From contig CAWHOW010000038.1 of NCBI GenBank assembly GCA_963831005.1, forward strand, positions 1 to 64,000: DNA of 64,000 nucleotides, read 5' to 3'. Source of the stretch: CAWHOW01 sp963831005 (GTDB lineage: Bacteria; Bacteroidota; Bacteroidia; Bacteroidales; CG2-30-32-10). Within the stretch, counting starts at the first letter, position 1; each line of letters starts with the position of its first letter. The notes below the pieces were generated by a model, which was not told where the DNA came from, searched no databases, and was given only the letters and a program-made list of their open reading frames with translations. Position numbers and translations under genes: made by a program. Positions 54,266 through 63,202 of this stretch are shown in pieces.

Positions 54266-54697
54266 TCATTGCTTTGTTTTTGCTGCAATATATAAGTACT
54301 TCAACAGAGTTGACCCTGTGTTTTTAACATCATGCTCTGTGTGAGGAGGACAATAAGCTACTTCACCATACTTTAAATTAAATGCCTTGCCTTTGGCAAA
54401 CATCATTTGTCCTTCGCCGCTGAAAACCACAAGCATTTCTTCGTAATCATCGGTATTATGGTCGCCAACTGTTTCGCCCGGCTTAAGCGTTACCAGTCCC
54501 GAATGCATGGAAACTGTTTCAGGCGAGCCCTTAAATATACTTTGATAATTAGAGGAATCAAGGTTTAGTTTGATAAGCTTTGGTTGAAGTAAGGTTTTGC
54601 TTGTATCATTCGCCTGTGCATTAACACTGATTTGCGACGTGACACATAATGCAAATAAAATAATTCCGAAGATATTTTTTTTGAATAGATTTCTCAC
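54266..54697 (-). CDS. Periplasmic cupin-domain protein
   Basis: I place the start at a GTG at 54697 so that a signal peptide (RNLFKKNIFGIILFALCVTS to VNAQ) directly follows; the longer frame to 54778 overlaps the receptor gene. The cupin barrel has the histidine/glutamate pattern GDHNTDDYEEMLVVFSGEG and CPPHTEHDVKNTG, so it can probably bind a metal. Its position between receptor and permease suggests a metal-related role such as periplasmic binding, which is inference. Confidence 0.78.
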   Translation of the reverse strand: MRNLFKKNIFGIILFALCVTSQISVNAQANDTSKTLLQPKLIKLNLDSSNYQSIFKGSPETVSMHSGLVTLKPGETVGDHNTDDYEEMLVVFSGEGQMMFAKGKAFNLKYGEVAYCPPHTEHDVKNTGSTLLKYLYIAAKTKQ

Positions 54698-54720
54698 TGT
54701 GTAGTATTTTTTATCGTGTG

Positions 54721-57207
54721 TCAAAAATAATAATTTATACTTCCCCTGAATAATCTTGGAGCGCCGGGAGTAAAGCAAAGGTCGTCGTAGCCACCTACAG
54801 GCTCAAGCACGCCATTCACTTTAAGACGGGTAGTGGTATCAAACTCAGCTTCATTCCAGTTCACATTAAATATATTCTGAACAGATACGCTGAATTCATA
54901 CCTTTTCACCCTGTATTTCGCTACTGCATCCACCAGGAAATATCCCAAAGCAACAACAGTATTCTGATTATTCGCCGGACGATTATCAATGTAACGGTAA
55001 CGCAGGCTGCAACTGAAACCCTTATCCTTTACAGTTATTCCTGCCACACTGGTAAAGGTAGGGGCGAGGGGAATATAGGCATTACCTTTGGCAGAATCGG
55101 TGAACCTCCCATGACTGTAATTCAAGTCTATATCAAAAAATAAAACCTTAGCAATTTGCTGGCGTATGGACAGGTCAGCGCCAAACCTTTGTGTGGGACC
55201 GTTAATCACATCCTGTGCAATATCCTGGTCGTAAGTTAATTCATTTTGCAAATGTATTCCCCATAACGCTACATTCACCATCATGCTTTTAATGGGTTTA
55301 AAAGTGCTGCCAATTTCATAACCAAGTGCAGTGGGCAAGGGATCCACACCAGGATGTGTAACTACTACCCTTGCATCGTTTGAGTGGAAGCCAAAACCGG
55401 AACGTATATACAATTGCACATCTGGAGAAGGGTTGTAATACAGGTTTAATTTAGGACTCACCTTTGGTGTGGTTTTCGTGCCACCCAGCGAATCATACAT
55501 TTCTCCTCTTACATCGTGATAACTAAAATAGAACAGATCGGTGCGGCAACCGGCATTAAGAACAAGATTACTGCTCAGGTTGTATGTTTCATCCAGGTAC
55601 AGGCAGGCATTTTGCTCGTAAAGCTTTCCCAAGGTGGCAGTATCTAAAATAACCCTCTGTTCCTGGTGCCTTAATCCAATTATCCCGTCATCACCGCGTG
55701 TTGTAAGGCCGATAACGCTTTTAAGGTTATTTCCTCCCCAAATATTATTTATTTCATAAGAACCATTATAACCGAAAATATTCCTGCCTTTGTCCCACTG
55801 ATTGATACCATCGCCATGAATGGAATCAACAAGGAAAAAAGTGAAATCGGTAAATAAATTAAGCTGGTAATAGGAGTAATACACCTGGTTTTTCAGTATG
55901 CCTCCATTATCGAAAGTTGTTTTAAATATGGTGTTCACATTGCTGCGGTTTGTTTGTCCACCTTCGCTTGGGTCAAGAGCGCCAAACCTTGTAATTAAAT
56001 CCTCTGTAATTGCCCTTGTAGGAACCTGTCCTGAACCATACCATGCAGAATTAAAATATGAACTTTCAAAAGTAAGTGTGGTTTTGGGAGATATTTGTCC
56101 GTCATATTTCCCGAAAACAGTTAAGCGTTTATAATTCTGCGGATTTATGAAATACGTTGCAGCATTGTAGGACTGCTCGGCAGAGATATAAGCGTTTTCC
56201 TTGTATTTTGATAAGAAATGCTGATCCTTACCCAATAGGTTAATAACACCCATCACCCTGTTATAGCCATAGTTTCCGTATTCCACCTTTAACATGTTAT
56301 CAATACTATTTTTTGAGGTGAAACTGGCTACACCCGTGGTTGCAAAATCACCGAACATGGTATTGTAAGTGCCTTTGAATACATCAAGTTGGTCAATGGT
56401 TTCGGGTATCATAAAATGGTCGTCGGCATATCCCTGTCCGTGAGCATGCGAAGGCATATTCACGGGAATACCATCCCAGAAAACAGCGAAATCGGTTCCA
56501 TGGTCGCAATCGAATCCTCTTAAAAATATTTGTTCTGCCTTACCGCCCCCCTGATGTTGTGCAAGAAACAAACCGGGCACCATACGCATCAGATCCTGCG
56601 CTGAATTGACAGGACGTAACAGCAAATCCATGCTGTTTATTGAATTCATGGTTTGCCCTATGTTCTTAGAACCTGTAACTTCCACTTCAGACAGCAAAAT
56701 TGTACTATGATTGAGTTTTATTAGTAAAGGAATATTATTCTCTTTATCGTTTTTAACATCAGCAGTAATTATTTTCCGCTCATACCCCATGCAAAAAAAT
56801 ATAATTTGATATTGGGCTTCTGCCAGTTTTGTAAATTTAAAATTTCCCAACTCATCGGTGAAAGCAGTTTGCTTAATGTTATTTCCTTCCAGCATTATGC
56901 TGACAAAGGGAACAGGATTGGAAAGCGAATCTGTCACTATTCCTTTTAAAACTCCATCCTGGGCAAATGCAGAGAAAGAGGTTAGGCAGAGAAATAGTAT
57001 GTTGAATAAAATTAGATTCTTTGGGATAATAGCTTCGTCATTGCGAACGAAGTGAAGCAATCTCCATTTGATACTAAGATTGCTTCGGGTAAAGAACCCT
57101 CGCAATGACGAAAGATGCGATTTTTCAAAGAGATTTATTCTTTTCTTCCTGCTTTTTACTTCATTGCATTCAGGTAATGCCGCCTCATTTAATTGTGTAG
57201 TCTTCAT
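54721..57207 (-). CDS. TonB-dependent receptor with carboxypeptidase-like domain (putative nickel)
   Basis: A 90-residue carboxypeptidase D regulatory-like domain (GVLKGIVTDSLSNPVPFVSI) precedes the plug (about 170-300; NSAQDLMRMVPGLFLAQHQG, QIFLRGFDCDHGTDFAVFWD) and a 22-strand barrel ending GSINYYF. The plug has a His-rich loop (MPSHAHGQGYADDH). It is the second gene of a cluster with NikR and an ECF nickel/cobalt transporter, so outer-membrane uptake of nickel complexes is the best guess. The first 65 residues are odd: a REP-like element (57017-57115) is translated as SLRGFFTRSNL...LLHFVRNDE just before the signal peptide NLILFNILFLCLTSFSAFA. Confidence 0.85.
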   Translation of the reverse strand: MKTTQLNEAALPECNEVKSRKKRINLFEKSHLSSLRGFFTRSNLSIKWRLLHFVRNDEAIIPKNLILFNILFLCLTSFSAFAQDGVLKGIVTDSLSNPVPFVSIMLEGNNIKQTAFTDELGNFKFTKLAEAQYQIIFFCMGYERKIITADVKNDKENNIPLLIKLNHSTILLSEVEVTGSKNIGQTMNSINSMDLLLRPVNSAQDLMRMVPGLFLAQHQGGGKAEQIFLRGFDCDHGTDFAVFWDGIPVNMPSHAHGQGYADDHFMIPETIDQLDVFKGTYNTMFGDFATTGVASFTSKNSIDNMLKVEYGNYGYNRVMGVINLLGKDQHFLSKYKENAYISAEQSYNAATYFINPQNYKRLTVFGKYDGQISPKTTLTFESSYFNSAWYGSGQVPTRAITEDLITRFGALDPSEGGQTNRSNVNTIFKTTFDNGGILKNQVYYSYYQLNLFTDFTFFLVDSIHGDGINQWDKGRNIFGYNGSYEINNIWGGNNLKSVIGLTTRGDDGIIGLRHQEQRVILDTATLGKLYEQNACLYLDETYNLSSNLVLNAGCRTDLFYFSYHDVRGEMYDSLGGTKTTPKVSPKLNLYYNPSPDVQLYIRSGFGFHSNDARVVVTHPGVDPLPTALGYEIGSTFKPIKSMMVNVALWGIHLQNELTYDQDIAQDVINGPTQRFGADLSIRQQIAKVLFFDIDLNYSHGRFTDSAKGNAYIPLAPTFTSVAGITVKDKGFSCSLRYRYIDNRPANNQNTVVALGYFLVDAVAKYRVKRYEFSVSVQNIFNVNWNEAEFDTTTRLKVNGVLEPVGGYDDLCFTPGAPRLFRGSINYYF
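57017..57115. repeat. REP-like element inside the receptor's 5' coding region
   Basis: TTCGTCATTGCGAACGAAG ... GGTAAAGAACCCTCGCAATGACG: same family as 46978-47140 with GAAGCAATCTC/AAGATTGCTTC inside. It is in frame, so it either extends the protein or shows that the true start is downstream. Confidence 0.85.
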
Positions 57208-57270
57208 AATTAATTTGTTTTTTTGGTATTACTAATTTATATAATCGTGTTACTCATTATTTAAAAAAAA

Positions 57271-57674
57271 TTACTCTATATCTGTCATTACCAGTTTGCC
57301 ATGCTTGATGCCTTTAGTGCCAATTATTTTATCAGCATAGCGTTAACAGCATCTGGGCTTTTCCTTTTACTGCTATGGTTTCTAGACAAAGGTCATGGGC
57401 AAGATGAACATGCTGGGTGGATAAAATAAGTTCGTGGTAAGTCATGCTGAACATTCATTAGTTTATTGTTCAGTTCCCGCCGGTGATGGTCATAAACAAT
57501 AACAATAGCTCCTGCAACTATTTTGTTTTTATCAACTTTTTCAGATACCAGTGTTCCTTTGATCAGGTTACGGATAGCCTGCGAGCGGTTAGGGAATTTG
57601 TTCTTCTTTACCAGTTCATCAAGAGATGTAAGGATGTCTTCTTCCAGTGATACGCCAAAACGTTTTACCTGCAT
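57271..57674 (-). pseudogene. nikR: Nickel-responsive regulator NikR gene, two frameshifts
   Basis: NikR is a ribbon-helix-helix repressor with a C-terminal ACT-like nickel domain. The first frame (MQVKRFGVSLEEDILTSLDE to NVQHDLPRTYF) holds the RHH domain and YDHHRREL. After a one-base shift near 57423 the frame continues STQHVHLAHDLCLETIAVKG, which has the nickel ligands of HxHxxxxxC type, and after a second shift near 57326 it ends DKIIGTKGIKHGKLVMTDIE at 57271. All functional residues are present across frames. Its job would be to repress the downstream receptor/ECF genes when nickel is plentiful. Confidence 0.88.
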
Positions 57675-57712
57675 AGTGTTACTTAGTTTAAATAAGGTGG
57701 CACAAAATAAAT

Positions 57713-57742
57713 AATAATATCTGAGAAAAAGAAAATATTATT
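57713..57742. promoter_or_regulatory. Candidate NikR operator
   Basis: Inverted repeat AATAATAT-N14-ATATTATT, 39-68 bases upstream of nikR. The half-site/spacer layout fits NikR-type operators, but the sequence is pure A/T and could arise by chance. Confidence 0.3.
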
Positions 57743-57818
57743 TAATAATGGTAGAAAAGACACAAATATACAATAGAAATTGTCTCAAAACACGCTTGAA
57801 ATGAGAAAATGTTGGTGG

Positions 57819-57826
57819 TAACTTTG
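57819..57826 (+). promoter_or_regulatory. -7 promoter element for FN3-like gene, locus 4
   Basis: TAACTTTG matches TAnnTTTG, 41 bases upstream of the ATG at 57868. Confidence 0.5.
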
Positions 57827-57867
57827 TAATGGAAATAATTCCTAAAAACTAAAAAAAAGTAAAAAAA

Positions 57868-58671
57868 ATGAAAACAAAAATGAATTGGATAAGCCGCTGG
57901 ATAGTTCTGGCGATTATCATTAAAAATTTACCATTTATCGTGGTGTTGTTAGCCAAAAAAACATGGAGTACTTTAACCTTGTGCGATGATGCCCAGCACA
58001 TACATGCGTCATCAAATCCGCTGACCAATACGTCGCCTGTAACCGATGCAGCCCTTCACCAGCAAGCAACGGTAACATTGAATACCTACGATGCCTATAA
58101 GGCAGTTCCACCCACAGCTACCAAATCGCAGGTTACCACTCAGAAAAACATATTAATAAACATGTTCAACAAGGTGGCTCTTTATGTTCAGAGTGTGGCA
58201 AGAGATGCAGCCATAGCCGCCGGCGATGTTACCGCCGGCGTTACTGTGGTTAATGGTGTTGGGTTTAAAATTAAAAAACCTGCAGTTAAACCGCCAAAGA
58301 TCTTCAAGGTAGTATCTAAAATTGTTGGATCGGTAGATGTTACTACTAAAGTAGTTAATTCAAGAGCAAGTTATATAAGAGTATATGGATCTACTCCTAC
58401 CAAAGGGGTTCCGCCGACTACTTTGTCGGAGCCTGTAATTTCGTTAGAAACCAAGGTACATATTGATAACCTGAAAAGCGGCACTATTTACGGGTTTCGC
58501 GAAGCTATTGTTTTACCTTTGAAACGCAACCCTGTAAATCCGGATGCAGTACTTACTACCGGAAAAACAGTTAAGGAAACAGCTTCATTCAAAGGGAATA
58601 ATGCCTATTTTACCGAAGGAGTCACTTCGCACTATGTTTGGAGCGAATGGATCTATGTAGTTGTAATCTAA
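57868..58671 (+). CDS. Small FN3-like family protein, locus 4
   Basis: 267 residues, the longest of the family. A hydrophobic stretch (about 10-30, WIVLAIIIKNLPFIVVLLAK) could be a signal anchor, unlike in loci 1 and 2. A helical middle (about 60-125; ILINMFNKVALYVQSVARDA) precedes a C-terminal FN3-like domain with VHIDNLKSGTIYGFREAIVL and a VWSEWIYVVV end that matches GWSAWLKVLV (locus 1) and AWTVYPIFTV (locus 2). Function unknown. Followed by a strong terminator and then a 21-bp array. Confidence 0.75.
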   Translation: MKTKMNWISRWIVLAIIIKNLPFIVVLLAKKTWSTLTLCDDAQHIHASSNPLTNTSPVTDAALHQQATVTLNTYDAYKAVPPTATKSQVTTQKNILINMFNKVALYVQSVARDAAIAAGDVTAGVTVVNGVGFKIKKPAVKPPKIFKVVSKIVGSVDVTTKVVNSRASYIRVYGSTPTKGVPPTTLSEPVISLETKVHIDNLKSGTIYGFREAIVLPLKRNPVNPDAVLTTGKTVKETASFKGNNAYFTEGVTSHYVWSEWIYVVVI

Positions 58672-58711
58672 TGCGCAGGCATTAAGTAATAATGAATAAG
58701 GCTAACATCAG

Positions 58712-58743
58712 AAAGCCTGCTTCGCATCATGGCAGGCTTTTAT
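58712..58743 (+). terminator. Terminator after FN3-like gene, locus 4
   Basis: Stem AAAGCCTGC / GCAGGCTTT around a 10-base loop and a T-rich tail; 40 bases past the stop codon. Confidence 0.88.
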
Positions 58744-58799
58744 ATTGCTTTATAAACTTCAAAAACAAAGCTTACCTACTTCAAATACAAATAGGATAA

Positions 58800-59136
58800 A
58801 GTCGTTTTCGGACGGTAAACTATAAATATACGACCGTTAACTGTCGTTATCGGACCGTTTACTGTCGTTATCGGGCTGTAAACTATTGTTATCGGACCGT
58901 TTACTGTCGTTATCGGACTGTAAACTATTGTTATCGCACCGATAACTATCGTTACCGGACTGATATCTATCATTATCGGACTGATATCTATTATTATTGT
59001 ATCGATATCTATTGTTATCGGACTGATATCTATCGTTTTCTGGCCGATATCTATTGTTATCTGGCCGATATCTATCATTGTCGGACTGATATCTATCATT
59101 ATCAGACCGATATCTAATGTTTCCGGACAGTTTTCG
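58800..59136. repeat. 21-bp tandem repeat array 4 (about 16 units)
   Basis: Left half has units like CGTTATCGGACCGTTTACTG, right half units like ATCGGACTGATATCTATC; both keep the TATCGGAC core and the 21-bp period. The minus strand is open as heptapeptides (IDISPIT, VNGPITT) for about 100 codons, without a ribosome site. The remaining DNA to 59342 shows nothing else. Confidence 0.95.
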
Positions 59137-59342
59137 AAATTTATCAGCCTGCTATGGATTTTGGCTGATGCGAAGTTTGGAGGATTTCGGTGCTATTCTA
59201 CAGTTATGTTAGGTACATCCTTTGCAACTCCTCACCTATAAATGCAATTAAGAAGTTTATAAAAGAATAATGAATTAACAACCTACTATCACAGCCTGCT
59301 TCTTACAATTTCCTATTTGCTGTTAACTATCATCTATTTTCT

Positions 59343-59350
59343 TATTTTTG
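59343..59350 (+). promoter_or_regulatory. -7 promoter element for the TPR gene
   Basis: TATTTTTG fits TAnnTTTG, 35 bases upstream of the ATG at 59386. Confidence 0.45.
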
Positions 59351-59385
59351 TAAATGAGTCGTAAATTGCGAATAAAATTAATGAC

Positions 59386-60000
59386 ATGAAGAAAATTATC
59401 TTAATTTTTATTTATTCGTTTATTATTACAAGTTGTTATTCTCAGGCAGCAGATGGGTATAACAGGTTAGGAATTGCATATGAATCAACAGGTAATTATA
59501 ATGAAGCTATTCATAGTTATACTAAAGCAATAGAATCAGACTCGGATTTTGTAAATGCTTATTATAACCGTGGACTTATTTATACTGAACTAGGCGATAA
59601 TGATGAAGCAATTAAAGATTATAGTAAAGTTATAAAATTAAATCCGCAGGATACGGATGCATATTATAGCCGGGGACTTGCTTACCATACACAAGGTAAA
59701 ATTGATGAAGCTATTAAGGACTTCAATAAAACCATAGAATTAGATCCAAATTATGCAGAGGCCTATTGCAGTAGGGGATTTGTTTATTTTATTTTAGATT
59801 ATGATGATAAAGCCATTGAAGATTTCAATAAAACAATTGAATTAGATCCAAATTATATAGATGCTTATTATTATCGGGGATCTGCTTATTATATGCAAGA
59901 GGAGACTGAATTATGTATTAATGATTGGGTAAAAGCAGCAGATTTAGGAAATTATAAAGCAAAAGAAAATTTAAAAAAATATTTTGATATTGATTATTAA
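59386..60000 (+). CDS. Secreted tetratricopeptide-repeat protein
   Basis: A signal peptide or lipoprotein signal (1-19; IITSCYSQ, with C17 as possible lipid site) followed by five canonical TPRs (AYYNRGLIYTELGDNDEAIKDYSKVIKLNPQ type, 34 residues each, given in part) covering residues 20-185. Protein-interaction scaffold at the periplasmic face or outer membrane; partner unknown. Confidence 0.85.
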   Translation: MKKIILIFIYSFIITSCYSQAADGYNRLGIAYESTGNYNEAIHSYTKAIESDSDFVNAYYNRGLIYTELGDNDEAIKDYSKVIKLNPQDTDAYYSRGLAYHTQGKIDEAIKDFNKTIELDPNYAEAYCSRGFVYFILDYDDKAIEDFNKTIELDPNYIDAYYYRGSAYYMQEETELCINDWVKAADLGNYKAKENLKKYFDIDY

Positions 60001-60019
60001 GGAAAGATGTTTGTGAAGG

Positions 60020-60140
60020 AAAAACGAACTGCCTATCCGGCTGCCGTCAGTCAGAGGAGTCCCGCTTTCCTTCGAGACGTGGAATTTATCCTGACGAATG
60101 AAGGGCTCCTCAGGATGACGCGGGACGTCTCGAAGACAAG
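60020..60140. repeat. Dispersed inverted repeat (TCGAGACG type)
   Basis: GGAGTCCCGC ... GCGGGACGTCTCG and TTCGAGACGTGG arms with CTGACGAATGAAGG inside; TGCCTATCC/AAGGCAG at the outer ends. Related by its TCGAGACGT core to 48325-48425. Confidence 0.6.
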
Positions 60141-60213
60141 GCAGACTGCTTACTTCATGCAATCTTCAAACCTGTATTGGCTAGGTTAAACATCCGCCCT
60201 TATAGTAAAAGCT

Positions 60214-60221
60214 TATATTTG
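60214..60221 (+). promoter_or_regulatory. -7 promoter element for the gene at 60247
   Basis: TATATTTG matches TAnnTTTG, 25 bases upstream of the ATG. Confidence 0.45.
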
Positions 60222-60246
60222 TAAAACAATATTTGCATAGAATAAA

Positions 60247-60717
60247 ATGAAAGCCTCATCCCTCAGTGAACTTAAAAATGAATTGGGTGAACTCTCTCCT
60301 GCTAAAGTACTGGCTCTATGCATGCGCCTAGCAAAGTTTAAAAAGGAGAATAAAGAGCTTTTAACCTACCTGCTTTTCCATGCCCACGACGAGGAAGCTT
60401 ATATTGAAAGTGTGAAGAACGAGATAGATGAAAAGTTCAAAGAGATTAACATGAGCAATGTTTATTATATAAAGAAAAGCCTGCGCAAGATACTCAGGAG
60501 TACCAATAAATACATTAAATATTCAGGCTATGCTCAAACAGAGACAGAGTTATTGATATACTACTGCAAAAAGATAAAGAAAGAAAAGATACCATTAGGT
60601 AAAAGTGTTGCATTGGACAATATCTACCTTAATCAAATTAAAAGGATAAATAAAGCCATGTCCACATTGCATGAAGACTTGCAATATGATTACAAAATTG
60701 AAATGGAATCTTTGTGA
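60247..60717 (+). CDS. Helical hypothetical protein
   Basis: 156 residues, no signal peptide, predicted all-helical and lysine-rich (LAKFKKENKELLTYLLFHAH, YYIKKSLRKILRSTNKYIKY). Its own promoter element and clean start support it as a real gene. I recognise no family; cytoplasmic. Confidence 0.65.
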   Translation: MKASSLSELKNELGELSPAKVLALCMRLAKFKKENKELLTYLLFHAHDEEAYIESVKNEIDEKFKEINMSNVYYIKKSLRKILRSTNKYIKYSGYAQTETELLIYYCKKIKKEKIPLGKSVALDNIYLNQIKRINKAMSTLHEDLQYDYKIEMESL

Positions 60718-60792
60718 TATAGGTGACAATTGCATAGTGTTAAAGAAGTTTGTTAAAGAAAAACAAGAGGCTGTTTCAAAAGTCAAAAAAAT

Positions 60793-60900
60793 ATAACCAC
60801 AAAGCGCGCTAAGAAATCGCAATGAACGCAAAGAAGTTTGATAATAACTATTTCCTCTTTGCGAACTTTGCGAAAACTCTGTGTCCTCTGTGGTAAAAAA
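60793..60900. repeat. Dispersed repeat with ACCACAAAG / CTGTGGT ends
   Basis: Starts ACCACAAAGCGCGCTAAG and ends TGTGTCCTCTGTGGT with AACGCAAAGAAG / CTCTTTGCG inside; resembles a common Bacteroidota intergenic element. Lies between convergent genes. Confidence 0.6.
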
Positions 60901-60946
60901 CTTTTACAGTAACCTTTTAAAATATTAATTTCCAGATACTATTAGC

Positions 60947-62185
60947 TTAGAAGGAATATTCAAAGCCTACACAGAAAGTCAGCATTGAAATAGGAACTTG
61001 TACAGAGGTACTTGTTGTAGGATTGTTAGCCATGCCACCATTATTATCAATTGTAGTATTTACTGTGGGTTTAGCTGATGAATAATCTACACTGAATATG
61101 AATCCCATTGTTCTTACTTTTCTCCAGGGGTTTACCTCAACATATTTGTTCTTGGGATTGATGCGAAAATCTACACCTATATCATAAGCAAATGCTGAAC
61201 TACCGGTGGGTGTATCAGTATAGTTGGATGTTCCTGCATACGGATAATAGCTGGAATTATCTGTTGTTTCATAATCAATAGTTGGCATGTGGCAAAGTGC
61301 TATACCTCCCATTAATTTAAAATCGAATGAAAAGTTATTTACAGGAATTGTTGTATATAATCCACCCATAATTAAGCCTCCCGTGTAAATATTACCCCCT
61401 ATAGAAGGTTGATAAGTTTTAGTAGGATCTGAAAACTGAAGAGTGTTCACATAACTTTTGTTGTCAAATGAGTTAAGGAACCAGCTTCCTTTTAATGCAA
61501 TGCCGAAATTAGAATGTTTGATAGGAATGCCAAACGTATAATCCATATCAAAACCGGGTTTGGCATAACCACCATAACCGATTCCTGTTTTATCGGCAAA
61601 ACCACCAACAGGTACACCCATTCCATAGTTCATTGCAAAATAACCGCTTGGTGCTGTTGTATTGTTATCGGCAGTTGTCCCCGGCTGGTAATTCAATATA
61701 CATGAAGCATTAGATTTTACTTTATTGATCTCTGATTTTTTTAGTTCGTAATCATAATAAGTATCACCCAATAAATGTGTCCTTATAATTTGTATCCCGT
61801 TGTCGGCAATTTCCTGGAATTGCTCCTTTGTAATGGCATATGATAAACTGTAACCCTCATAATTCTCAACAATGTTTGATTCAGCATCATATACAGATGC
61901 GAGCGTCATAGTACTTCCGTTACCAAGTTTTAAATCTAACAAACTCCCAACTGGCAGGAAATAATTTTGCCATTCAGTTCCTGCAACGTAGGATTCTATC
62001 CTGTATGTTTCTCCTTTTCTGTATAACCCCATGCTAAAAATGTTATCATACTGGGTATTAATACGAAGTTCTGTTTCACCTGTAAAAGGGTCGGTTTTAA
62101 CAAGGTCGAAATTGCAGTTTTGTGCAGATGCATAGCTCAAGCCAAACAAGGCGAGCACAACAATGAGAAATAGTTTTCTTTTCAT
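60947..62185 (-). CDS. Outer-membrane beta-barrel protein of unknown function
   Basis: Signal peptide (1-21, SYASAQ), a 150-residue N-terminal soluble domain (INTQYDNIFSMGLYRKGETY) and a C-terminal barrel (about 180-412) with repeated GGxxxG and aromatic strand ends, finishing VGFEYSF. The closing Phe fits BAM-dependent insertion. No ligand can be named. Confidence 0.75.
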   Translation of the reverse strand: MKRKLFLIVVLALFGLSYASAQNCNFDLVKTDPFTGETELRINTQYDNIFSMGLYRKGETYRIESYVAGTEWQNYFLPVGSLLDLKLGNGSTMTLASVYDAESNIVENYEGYSLSYAITKEQFQEIADNGIQIIRTHLLGDTYYDYELKKSEINKVKSNASCILNYQPGTTADNNTTAPSGYFAMNYGMGVPVGGFADKTGIGYGGYAKPGFDMDYTFGIPIKHSNFGIALKGSWFLNSFDNKSYVNTLQFSDPTKTYQPSIGGNIYTGGLIMGGLYTTIPVNNFSFDFKLMGGIALCHMPTIDYETTDNSSYYPYAGTSNYTDTPTGSSAFAYDIGVDFRINPKNKYVEVNPWRKVRTMGFIFSVDYSSAKPTVNTTIDNNGGMANNPTTSTSVQVPISMLTFCVGFEYSF

Positions 62186-62400
62186 AGTTTTGGGTTTTTA
62201 GGTGATGGTTTGAACTGATTGGATTTATATAAATTATTTTCTCTGATTTCAGTTTTAACAAATCCAATAGTTATGCCATCAACTTGTATTAATATGTTAA
62301 GATTGTTAACAGTTAACATTCATTAACAAACAGTATGAAAACAAAGCCATATTATTCTTTTAGATTTTCCACATAAGCCATTAATGAATATGTTTTTTAT

Positions 62401-62408
62401 TACTTTTG
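62401..62408 (+). promoter_or_regulatory. -7 promoter element for truA
   Basis: TACTTTTG matches TAnnTTTG, 22 bases upstream of the ATG at 62431. Confidence 0.5.
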
Positions 62409-62430
62409 GTAAGAATTGATTGGATGAGCT

Positions 62431-63186
62431 ATGCCCAGATATTTTATTAATCTCTCTTACGACGGAACAAATTACCATGGTTGGCAATCGCAGGATAATG
62501 CTCATACTGTTCAGGAAGAACTGGAGAATGCATTAACAGTTATATTGAAAGAAAAGATATATCTAACAGGAGCAGGGCGTACTGATGCAGGTGTGCATGC
62601 AAAGAAATATATAGCTCATTTTGATGTAGAATCAGTGTTTGATAAAGAACAAATTGATGACCTGATATATCGATTGAATTCTATTCTTCCATTAGATATA
62701 GCTATTTTGAATATTTTTTCAGTTAAGAATGAATCTCATGCCAGGTTCACTGCTATATCAAGGACTTACCGATATTATATATGCCGTTCAAAAGACCCTT
62801 TTAATAATAATTATGCTTGGCGTGTATATGGCGATCTTGATATTAATGCAATGAATGAAGCAGCTAATGCTTTATCCGATTATATTGATTTTACAAGTTT
62901 CTCAAAATTACATACTGACGTAAAGACCAATAACTGCAAGATAATTCATGCTCAATGGACTGAAGAATATAATTTATTAGTTTTTACTATTACTGCCGAC
63001 CGTTTTCTAAGGAATATGGTTCGAGCAATTGTTGGAACTCTTATAGATGTTGGAAAAGGGAAGATAAGTGTAGAGGAATTCAGAAAGATTATTGAAAGTA
63101 AAAATCGATGTGATGCAGGTTATTCAGTTCCAGCTAAAGGATTATTTCTTGAAAAAATTGAATATCCTATTGATATCATTTTGTAA
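62431..63186 (+). CDS. truA: tRNA pseudouridine(38-40) synthase
   Basis: Converts uridines 38-40 of the tRNA anticodon arm to pseudouridine. The catalytic Asp lies in GAGRTDAGVHA (about 47-57) and the N-terminal YDGTNYHGWQSQ and late RNMVRAIVGTLIDVGKG motifs complete the family pattern. 251 residues, full length. Stand-alone gene with its own promoter. Confidence 0.96.
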   Translation: MPRYFINLSYDGTNYHGWQSQDNAHTVQEELENALTVILKEKIYLTGAGRTDAGVHAKKYIAHFDVESVFDKEQIDDLIYRLNSILPLDIAILNIFSVKNESHARFTAISRTYRYYICRSKDPFNNNYAWRVYGDLDINAMNEAANALSDYIDFTSFSKLHTDVKTNNCKIIHAQWTEEYNLLVFTITADRFLRNMVRAIVGTLIDVGKGKISVEEFRKIIESKNRCDAGYSVPAKGLFLEKIEYPIDIIL

Positions 63187-63202
63187 AAAATATTTTTCTT
63201 TC

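Noticed and set aside
58776..59099. Minus-strand ORF of heptapeptides (IDISPIT) over array 4
   Set aside because: Same reason as above; array 3a of the same class has stops in every frame, so coding is not the conserved feature.
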